Shown: piece after piece, positions 7,563 to 13,445 of the stretch
How the letters are laid out: each line of letters starts with the position of its first letter
Numbering within the stretch: the first letter of the stretch is position 1
NCBI RefSeq assembly: GCF_002104995.1
Contig: NW_024468465.1
Coordinates: 1-13,445, forward strand
Reading direction: 5' to 3'
Length of the DNA: 13,445 bases
Source of the DNA: Linderina pennispora
Lineage: Eukaryota; Kickxellomycota; Kickxellomycetes; Kickxellales; Kickxellaceae
Program-made: the position numbers and the translations under genes
The notes under the pieces: model-generated
Databases searched by the model: none
What the model saw: the letters and a program-made list of their open reading frames with translations, nothing else
What the model was told of the DNA's origin: nothing

Positions 7563-8600
7563 ATGAGACTGTTTGGTGCCTCGTCTTCGCTGCTGCTTGG
7601 CCTTAGCGCCATGTGGCCTACCGGTAGTTTTGCGCTGACACCCTCGTCATCTGTGTCAGCACACTCCGCAGCACCAGCACACCCTGTTCTGCCTACAGCA
7701 AAGGCACATTCTGCTATCCGCGTACCTGCGCAAGGCGACGAGCTACGGATCCTCTGCCGCCTCAATGCCGACCGCCAACGGCGCCGCCTTCCCTCGGTGT
7801 TTCTCCACCGCACGCTGTCCCAGGTTGCTGCCGAGCTCGGCACCCGGTACGCAGACGGCGAGTTCTCCTCCAATGACTTCAGCACTCTGATGTCGTCCAA
7901 GATCTTCCCGCTGGGCAGCTCCGTCAGCACCAGCTACAAGATCATCGGCACTGTATACTCGGACGCTGAGTATGTGGTGAATCTGGAGACCTCGCTTTAC
8001 AGCTCTGTGTTTGCTGGCGACCTGGATGCAATTGGGCTGTACCAGGACAAAGGCGTATATACGCTTGTGCTGGCGTCGGGACTGAGCGCTAAGCCGGCAA
8101 GCGTCGAGGCATGCCCGGTGACACGTGAGCAGTTCACACCGCCCACCACCACGCCAGGGCCGCCGGGAAACACTGTGAATGGTGTGGATCTACTGCAGTT
8201 CCTGTGCTCTATCAACAACGAGCGTGCTGCCGCCGGTGCTGCTCCCCTGGCTGTCCACGGCGCGTTAGCCAGCGAGGCATCCGAGCAGGCCCGCATAATG
8301 AGTATCCTGGGCAGGTACACGGTTGACGGCCCAAGACATGTCGACGAGGCTATCTATGCGCAGGGCGTCAGCATCGCAAAGCTTGGCTGGGTTGCCGGTG
8401 ACTCGTTCACCAGCATCAGCTCTCTCACCAACCTGCTGATGGCAACGTACAGCAGCCAGGTGCTGGACCCGGCATTCAATGTCGTTGGAGTTGCACAGGA
8501 TTCTGGCTTCTGGTCGGTCATCCTGGGCAAGGTCAACCGCAACGTCGTCGCTGGCAAAAAGTGTCCAAAGGACATGGGCGAGGTCGCATTCACGAGCTGA
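7563..8600 (+). CDS. secreted protein with two degenerate CAP/SCP-like repeats
   Basis: A 345-residue protein that I assign only loosely to the CAP/SCP-like extracellular fold. The start at 7563 opens a hydrophobic signal peptide (MRLFGASSSLLLGLSAM, cleavage probably near residue 24) and follows CAACAA. The TATA element supports it. A Ser/Ala/Pro-rich segment (27-57) precedes two homologous units, about 58-185 and 208-335, joined by a Pro/Thr linker (TPPTTTPGPPG). Each unit opens with LLxxLCxxNxxR followed about ten residues later by P and an L-x-x-x-A helix, the CAP N-terminal pattern, and ends with a V/IG-hydrophobic strand pair and a final CP. The two cysteine pairs, 65/184 and 215/334, have identical spacing (119), suggesting one disulfide per unit. 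The His and Glu of the CAP cavity are not evident, so any CAP activity such as sterol binding is uncertain. The frame is intact and intron-free. Confidence 0.75.
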   Translation: MRLFGASSSLLLGLSAMWPTGSFALTPSSSVSAHSAAPAHPVLPTAKAHSAIRVPAQGDELRILCRLNADRQRRRLPSVFLHRTLSQVAAELGTRYADGEFSSNDFSTLMSSKIFPLGSSVSTSYKIIGTVYSDAEYVVNLETSLYSSVFAGDLDAIGLYQDKGVYTLVLASGLSAKPASVEACPVTREQFTPPTTTPGPPGNTVNGVDLLQFLCSINNERAAAGAAPLAVHGALASEASEQARIMSILGRYTVDGPRHVDEAIYAQGVSIAKLGWVAGDSFTSISSLTNLLMATYSSQVLDPAFNVVGVAQDSGFWSVILGKVNRNVVAGKKCPKDMGEVAFTS

Positions 8601-8662
8601 GTCGGCAACTCGACTCGGGCGGGGGCAGCCGCAAGGGTTTGGATGGCGAGCCAATCAGACCA

Positions 8663-8691
8663 GCCCAGCGCTCTGAGAAGCGCTGCTGGGC
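8663..8691. repeat. GC-rich hairpin downstream of the CAP-like gene
   Basis: GCCCAGC (8663-8669) pairs with GCTGGGC (8685-8691), and the inner GCT/AGC can extend the stem past a three-base bulge; the loop is CTGAGA. A second short palindrome (GCAGCGCTGC) follows at 8701-8710. The pair lies in the 271-bp spacer between the CAP-like stop and the p24 start. It could belong to the 3' UTR of the former; there is no run of T after it. Confidence 0.4.
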
Positions 8692-8871
8692 TTGATGCGG
8701 GCAGCGCTGCTTGAATTATTCAGTAGTCTTCATAGCGTGTAGCTTGCCTGCCATTTCAAACCGTTCGCCAATTCGCGCCTTGTGGGCATCTCTTTCTCCT
8801 AGCACTTCCCTTTCTCTATTTTCTTCCTGTTGTGTGTTCTAATCCTCAGATTATAAAAAAAGAGAGACACA

Positions 8872-9522
8872 ATGCTTCGTTCAGCACTCCTCGTGGCGGT
8901 TGTGGCCCTGGCCAATCTCACCAATGGTCTGCATTTCTACCTGCGCGATGGCGAGCAGCAGTGCTTCCTTGAAGAGCTCCCCAAGGGATTCATCGTAACC
9001 GGCCACTACAAGACCGAAGAGTGGCGCGAGGCCGATGCGCGGTATGTCGAGAACCCTGCGATCGGGGTCACAATCACTGCCGACGACAACGACGCGTCGC
9101 ATCGGGTCATGAACCAGAAGGGCGGCCACCAGGGCAAGTTTTCGTTCACTGCCGCTGCCGGCCGGCCAGCACACGATCTGCGTGCAGGCGCAGGGCGCCC
9201 AGGGCGGCGGCTGGCTGTCGTCGTCGGTCGTCAGGTTCACGCTCGATATGGGCTTGGTGAGGCCGACGATGGTGGCCGGGCGGCTATTGAGAAGATCAAG
9301 GACATTTCGCAGAAGATCAACATTTTGAATGCGCAATTGGAGGAGATCAAGACTGAGCAAAAGTACCAGCGCGAGAGGGAGCTTGAGTTTGACAGCGCCA
9401 CGGCCAGCATCAAGAGAAGGGTGCTGTACTGGGCGTTCATTCAGCTCGGCATTGTTGCTGCTGTCTGCTACTGGCAGCTGCACCACCTGCGTCGCTTCTT
9501 TGAGTCCAAGAAGCTGGTGTAA
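8872..9522 (+). CDS. p24 family cargo receptor, p24-alpha (Erp1/TMED9-like), locally out of frame
   Basis: A type I membrane protein of early secretory vesicles that cycles between ER and Golgi. The signal peptide (1-19) is followed by a GOLD domain beginning HFYLRDGEQQCFLEELPKGF. A luminal coiled coil (IEKIKDISQKINILNAQLEE, then EQKYQRERE) comes next, then one membrane helix (about 184-205) and the cytosolic tail HLRRFFESKKLV. The FFE-KKLV ending is typical of the alpha class; Phe-Phe and the C-terminal KKxx serve COPII and COPI binding in the family. The frame stays open, but between about 9157 and 9254 the conserved reading (QHTICVQ, then WLSSSVVRFTLDM) lies in another frame. An extra 1 or 4 bases in GCCGGCCGGCC and one missing base near 9254 would explain this. 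Without correction, about 32 residues of the GOLD domain, including its second Cys, are wrong. Confidence 0.9.
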   Translation: MLRSALLVAVVALANLTNGLHFYLRDGEQQCFLEELPKGFIVTGHYKTEEWREADARYVENPAIGVTITADDNDASHRVMNQKGGHQGKFSFTAAAGRPAHDLRAGAGRPGRRLAVVVGRQVHARYGLGEADDGGRAAIEKIKDISQKINILNAQLEEIKTEQKYQRERELEFDSATASIKRRVLYWAFIQLGIVAAVCYWQLHHLRRFFESKKLV

Positions 9523-9551
9523 GCAGGCGTCGCCTTTCTTCATCTTTCTCC

Positions 9552-9557
9552 ATTAAA
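9552..9557 (+). terminator. polyadenylation signal of the p24 gene
   Basis: ATTAAA, a common variant of AATAAA, lies 29 bases after the p24 stop codon. Confidence 0.35.
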
Positions 9558-9583
9558 TGCAAAGTGCTCTTTCTACCACGCGA

Positions 9584-9631
9584 CATGTATGTATGCATGT
9601 GAGTGGGTGTGGGTGTGTATGTGGATGTGTG
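9584..9631. repeat. TG-rich microsatellite
   Basis: An imperfect run of TG, GTATG and GGGTG units about 48 bases long, in the p24 3' flank. It is expected to be polymorphic; no role is visible. Confidence 0.6.
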
Positions 9632-10243
9632 ACGTTTCTGTGGCCAAAATCCTGTTAAAATAATCAGCTCGACATCGCTGAGCAGATTTTGCGATCGTAA
9701 TCATGTGCTCGCTCAGACTGCGCCTGTTCTTGGCACCAGGGAAAAAATAGTTAATGCTGGTGGCAATGCCGGCTTTTGGACGGCCTCGAGTACGGCACTA
9801 AGTAGATCTCGAATGGCCATGTTTCCCGCCATGTGAGAAGCTGCAGCTGGCCCCGCTTTTCTAGAAAAACGAAATCCGGACCGCTGTATGGACCGATAGC
9901 GGTCTGCGCGCTAAGCTTGTTGCTATACACAGCTTGGTCAATCCTGCAGCATGACCTGGTATTCTCCGGCATACTTTGAGAATAAACAAGAAAGCACCGC
10001 AGGAAAATGGCATGTGTTGATCCAAAGAACGCTCCGAGATGCCTGTGACCGGGTATGAGCAGGTAATTTGTATTGCTGGAGCAAAACATGCTCAGACTGA
10101 AGAGTGAAATAAGGAAAATGCGGTTAGAAATCAGTCATGCACATCCGGTACCTTTCAAGGAAGAACGCCGCATGGAACGCATTCCCGCTGCTGGTAAAGG
10201 TGCGGACCTGGACCCGCGGTAGTAGATGTGCCTATAAGATTGG

Positions 10244-10251
10244 TATAAATA
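10244..10251 (+). promoter_or_regulatory. TATA box of the plus-strand LPMO gene
   Basis: TATAAATA, within GGTATAAATACC, lies about 148 bases upstream of the ATG at 10399. The leader between them is pyrimidine-rich. The minus-strand paralog has a similar element at a similar distance. Confidence 0.55.
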
Positions 10252-10398
10252 CCGGTATCGGCTCCACAGCCTGCCATGCACACAGCAAACATTTACACGA
10301 CAGCCTCCTTTCTCCCTTCCTTGCTACTCGTTACACATACGCTGGTCCGTATATCTCCTTCTCCTACCATCTCTCAGTCCGCCGATCTATAATCAATA

Positions 10399-11454
10399 AT
10401 GCTTCTCAAGACCGCCGCCTCTCTCCTCACCCTTGCCAGTGCTGCGCTTGCGCATATGGAAATCATCAAACCCGTGCCCCCGCTACTCGCCTCATTGCGG
10501 CAACCACGCCCACCCTGGCCGGCCCTGGGCGAATCTATCGACTACAACATGAAACCACACCGATCGGCTCCAACGGCAGCATTCTGGCGCCCTTCTGCCG
10601 CCGCACGACCCCGTGGCCCAAGGTCACCGATACCTGGACTGCTGGCCAGGCAGTCACTGTCCAGTTCTACCCTGGCGGTGCCACGCACTCGGGTGGCCAC
10701 TGCGAGTTCTCCATCTCATATGATGGCGGCAATACCTTTGTAGTGGTACATCAGGAGCTCAAGTACTGCTTCTTCACGGGTGCACCGTCCGCAGGTGGTG
10801 TTGACACTGTCAGAAGCTACACCATCAACCTCCCGGCGAATCTGCCTGGCACTGACCGTGCTGTATTTGCATGGACCTGGGTCAACGCTGCGGGTAACCG
10901 CGAGTTCTACAACGGATGTGGCGATATCGCTATCAAGGGCTCAGCTGGATCATATACTGGCAAGAAGGTTACCATCGCCAACTACGGCCCTGGCTATCCT
11001 GTCATCCCTGAATTCCTTGGCAACTACAACACCGGCCTCGAATACTACACGAGCAACACCACCGCAGTCACTGTCACTGGCCCTGGCTTATAATGGCGGC
11101 TCTGGCACCACTACCTCGCTCCTGCCACTACTACTACCTCAGCTTGCACCGACTTCGTCTGCTCCCCCTGTCACCAGCACTACCAAGGTAGCGACGACTA
11201 CTGCTCCGTCGACCAGTGCTGTCCCGACCACATCGGCTGCTCCAGGATCATGCACAAACTATACCTACCAGTGCACATCAGACAAGACAGGTTATCAAGT
11301 GTGCCTCGGTGGAGCCTGGAGCTCCACTCTGGCCTGTGCTTCGGGCACTACGTGCGTCCAGAACGGCAGCAGCGTGTACTGCGGCTGGGCTAAACTACAC
11401 CGTAACAAAAACCACCCAACTTTACGAATAGAAATAATGATACTACTCTTTTAG
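10399..11454 (+). CDS. secreted AA11-like lytic polysaccharide monooxygenase with CBM19-like tail, several frameshifts
   Basis: A predicted copper enzyme for oxidative cleavage of polysaccharide, chitin being the likeliest target. The signal peptide MLLKTAASLLTLASAALA leaves His19 as the mature N terminus, the first histidine-brace ligand. The catalytic domain shows PIGSNG, a second brace histidine in GATHSGGHCEFSISYDGG, and FAWTWVNAAGNREFYNGC with the expected axial Tyr, all like family AA11. A Ser/Thr/Pro linker (about 11095-11250) leads to a six-cysteine module (11251-11382) with spacing C-x6-C-x9-C-x10-C-x5-C-x8-C, which resembles CBM19. The reading changes frame near 10480 (CCCCC, one C too many), 10525 and 10549 (one base short each), and again near 11088, 11118 and 11143. 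Protein similarity to the paralog at 11729-12730 continues across each break. The true stop is uncertain and may lie near 11395. Sequence error or early decay are both possible. Confidence 0.75.
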
Positions 11455-11728
11455 AGCCGTTGGCTTGCGTCCGCATATCAATGCTACCGTTTATCTCACC
11501 TTGCCTGTGCCTCGGCTTCCATCAATGGGCATCCCCTATAGCCTCTGTATGTGTGTCAGGCTCGATCATATCTTGGATCTGGGGACTGATATGAGTGCAT
11601 ATGCTACTTAAGGTTCAACCTTTATTATACTCTCAGCGTGTGCACTCGGGTGGTAGATACACTGTCGAAGGAAAGGAAAATCGTGAGGGATAGATCGTAA
11701 ACACTGGCCGCATGATGCTTGCGTATAG
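11455..11728. other. convergent spacer between the two LPMO genes
   Basis: The 274-bp spacer holds the 3' flanks of two genes read toward each other. The only clear signal is AATAAA on the minus strand (11626-11621), serving the second LPMO. No other gene is seen. Confidence 0.5.
11621..11626 (-). terminator. polyadenylation signal of the minus-strand LPMO gene
   Basis: AATAAA on the minus strand, about 103 bases beyond the TAA stop at 11729-11731. Confidence 0.45.
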
Positions 11729-12730
11729 TTAGCTGCAGTAGATGGAAGCTCCGGACTGCACACAGCTGAGTCCGCTTCCACACGAGATAGGCACTGTCCA
11801 CACGCCGTTGTCACAAACTGGAAGCTAGACTTATCCGACGTGCATTGGTAGTTGCCCGAAGTGCACGAGCCTGAACCGGAAGTCGTGGTCGGGGCTGCGC
11901 TTGTGGTGGTCGTGGTCGGGGGTGCACTTGTGGCAGTTGTAGTCTTCGGAGCTGACGACGTAGGAGCAATGGTAGTGGTGGTTGATGGCGCAGCAGATGT
12001 GGTAGTGGTGACAGCCGAAGGTGGTGGTCGTGCCAGAGCCGCCGCCGGTAGAGCCCGGGCCAGTACGTCACCGAAGTGTTTGCTCGTGTAGTAGCCCAGA
12101 CCAGTATTATAGTTGCCAAGGAACTCGGGAATAGCAGGATAGCCAGGGCCGTAGTTGGCAATAGTCATCTGCTTGCCAGTGTATGAGCCAGCAGCGCCAA
12201 CAATTGTAATGTCAGCACAATCGTTGTAGAACTCACGGTTACCGGAGGCGTTGGACCCATGACCACGCAAACAGTGCGTGGTCAGAACCTGGCAGATTGG
12301 AGGGAAGTGTGAAGGTGTAGCTTCGGACAGTGTTAACACCGCCTGCTGAAGGTGGTGCTGTGTAGAAGCAGTACTGAAGTTCCTGGTGAAGAACAACAAA
12401 TGTCTTTCCACCGTCGTAGGAGATAGAGAACTCGCAGTGACCACCAGTGTGAGTGGCACCGGATGGATAGAACTGCACGGTCACCGTCTGGCCGGCAGTC
12501 CAGGTGGCAACATTTGTCGGCCATGGAGTCGTGTAGTGGCATAATGGTGCCAGGACGGTGCCATTAGAGCCGATCGGGTTAGCGAGGTTGTAGTCGACGC
12601 TTTCTCCAGCCGGGAGAGCAGGGGTTGTGGCACAGTGAGGCGAGTAGCGAGGACACGGGTAGTTGATTTGCATATGACCGAGAGCAGCAACGGTCAGAGC
12701 AAGGAAGGCAGCGGTGGTCTTGAAAAGCAT
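11729..12730 (-). CDS. secreted AA11-like lytic polysaccharide monooxygenase with CBM19-like tail, several frameshifts
   Basis: Paralog of the gene at 10399-11454, in opposite orientation. The signal peptide MLFKTTAAFLALTVAALG exposes His19, giving a mature start of HMQINYPCPRYSPHC. The second brace histidine is about residue 94 (GATHTGGHCEFSISYDGG) and the axial Tyr about 168 (GNREFYNDC). The linker (about 11866-12075) is dense in Thr, Ser, Ala and Pro, as expected for O-glycosylation. The six-cysteine tail (11732-11865) has the same spacing as the paralog once one missing base near 11815 is allowed for, then ends in YCS-stop. Other breaks: an extra C at 12253-12254 just before N-A-S-G-N-R-E, an extra base at 12079-12081, one near 12065 and one near 12020. 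All known key residues are retained. AA11 is the best guess for the family; substrate unproven. Confidence 0.78.
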
Positions 12731-13445
12731 GACGTGATTAAGAGGTATACGGCCAGCGTAAGTAGGAATAAGCGGATGGCTGAAGGCTTTAGGGGGAAGG
12801 AAGGAAGAGATTGTCTGTTAGCAGTGAGGAATTTAACCAAAGCCATCGATACTCGGCGCTGTTTATATACCTTTGCGGGTATAAAGCGGAAGATTTGTCC
12901 GTGGGTAGAGCCCATTTGCCGTACCCATCCGGTATTTGTTGGTCTTTGGTTCTTTATGTTTACCCTGTGCTTATGCGCAATGATTCTTTTTTGCTGTGCT
13001 TGCTAGCGAAAGTGCAGGCACAACAGATATGTGCCGTAAAGATAGAAAAGATTAGTTAGCTGGTAAGTGTGCACATTGAAAACTACAACGAGCAAGGAAT
13101 TTTCCGTGCATGCCATGGCTCTTCTAGTTGGATTCGGGTATTGCAAGACCGAAATGGAGAAAATACGGTTTGGTCCGGTTGATTGCCATGGAATCAAATG
13201 CAAGCTTGTCCGCAAAAAACGCATCCATCGGCAAGCTCGAAGGTTGGACTTGCACTTGGCGCTAGCCAGAACCCATTCTTGCTTGGTTTCGCATGCAACG
13301 AAGCAGCAAGCAGAGATTGCCTTCACTAGCACATATTTTTCCACGGAAGGAATTAAATAAAGCGAAACGAGCAATAATTGCCACACCTTTGCATGTGAAT
13401 CTTTGCACATGGTATCTACCAGTTGAAGCAGTGATCAGGTTAGGA
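12731..13445. other. LPMO promoter and gene-free right edge
   Basis: The first 200 bases hold the leader and promoter of the minus-strand LPMO. Beyond about 12950 I see only open frames on both strands that overlap each other and match nothing I recognise (for example 13003-13410 minus and 13067-13360 plus). A short inverted repeat (CATGTG with CACATG) sits near 13393-13412. No gene is supported. Confidence 0.5.
12862..12869 (-). promoter_or_regulatory. TATA box of the minus-strand LPMO gene
   Basis: TATATAAA on the minus strand, within GGTATATAAAC, lies about 132 bases upstream of the ATG at 12730, a spacing close to that of the plus-strand paralog. Confidence 0.5.

Larger units (their letters stand above)
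9523..10398. other. spacer between p24 and the first LPMO gene
   Basis: This 876-bp spacer contains the p24 3' flank, a TG-rich simple repeat (9584-9631) and the promoter of the LPMO gene at its right end. The minus-strand frame at 9751-10089 (112 codons) has no recognisable domain, signal peptide or promoter and is probably chance. No RNA gene was recognised. Confidence 0.5.

Noticed and set aside
9751-10089. 112-codon minus-strand frame
   Set aside because: No domain, no signal and no promoter support; its length is compatible with chance.
2500-12254. Programmed ribosomal frameshifting as a cause of the broken frames
   Set aside because: Shifts occur in both directions, up to six times in one gene, at unrelated sequences and without a shared slippery site or downstream structure.
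10142-12934. Shared 9-mer CATCCGGTA upstream of both LPMO genes (10142-10150, 12926-12934)
   Set aside because: It lies in opposite orientation relative to the two genes, and one shared 9-mer between two 500-bp regions is expected by chance.
13003-13410. 135-codon minus-strand frame at the right edge
   Set aside because: It has irregular composition, overlaps a plus-strand frame and shows no recognisable family.
1-13445. CRISPR arrays, transposons, tRNA or rRNA genes
   Set aside because: No spaced direct repeats, transposase motifs, terminal inverted repeats with target duplications, or tRNA/rRNA signatures were seen.

Overview
The window is nuclear DNA from a filamentous or yeast-like fungus. 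It holds compact, mostly intron-free, GC-rich genes separated by AT-richer spacers, and the products are eukaryotic: a mitochondrial ClpP, a class I histone deacetylase of the RPD3/HDAC1 type, a p24/TMED cargo receptor, a PITH-domain protein and several secreted proteins. The low intron content and the style of the secreted proteins suggest an early-diverging lineage such as Kickxellomycotina (Coemansia-like). That placement is inference; I could not run a search.

Layout. 1-1845: no supportable gene. 1846-3538 (-): secreted multicopper oxidase of the Fet3/laccase superfamily, broken by one frameshift. 4098-4820 (-): mitochondrial ClpP, sharing a 243-bp divergent promoter region with a PITHD1-like gene at 5064-5741 (+). 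5888-7336 (+): histone deacetylase with a 37-nt first exon, one 89-bp intron and one frameshift. 7563-8600 (+): secreted protein made of two degenerate CAP/SCP-like repeats. 8872-9522 (+): p24-alpha (Erp1/TMED9-type) protein with a short out-of-frame stretch. 10399-11454 (+) and 11729-12730 (-): tail-to-tail paralogs of an AA11-like lytic polysaccharide monooxygenase (LPMO), each with a Ser/Thr-rich linker and a six-cysteine CBM19-like tail. 12731-13445: promoter of the second LPMO, then nothing I can support.

How it fits together. ClpP, PITHD1, HDAC and p24 are unrelated housekeeping genes. The MCO, the CAP-like protein and the two LPMOs form a secreted, partly copper-dependent set that probably acts on the wall or an extracellular polysaccharide; no operon-like logic links them.

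Five of the eight genes carry single-base insertions or deletions, nearly all in short homopolymers or tandem units, while the encoded proteins stay conserved on both sides. Sequence or assembly error is the simplest explanation, though decay of the LPMO pair cannot be excluded. I found no convincing undescribed multi-gene system. The most interesting items are the tandem CAP-like protein, the inverted LPMO pair and the unusual MCO with possible copper-response elements upstream.
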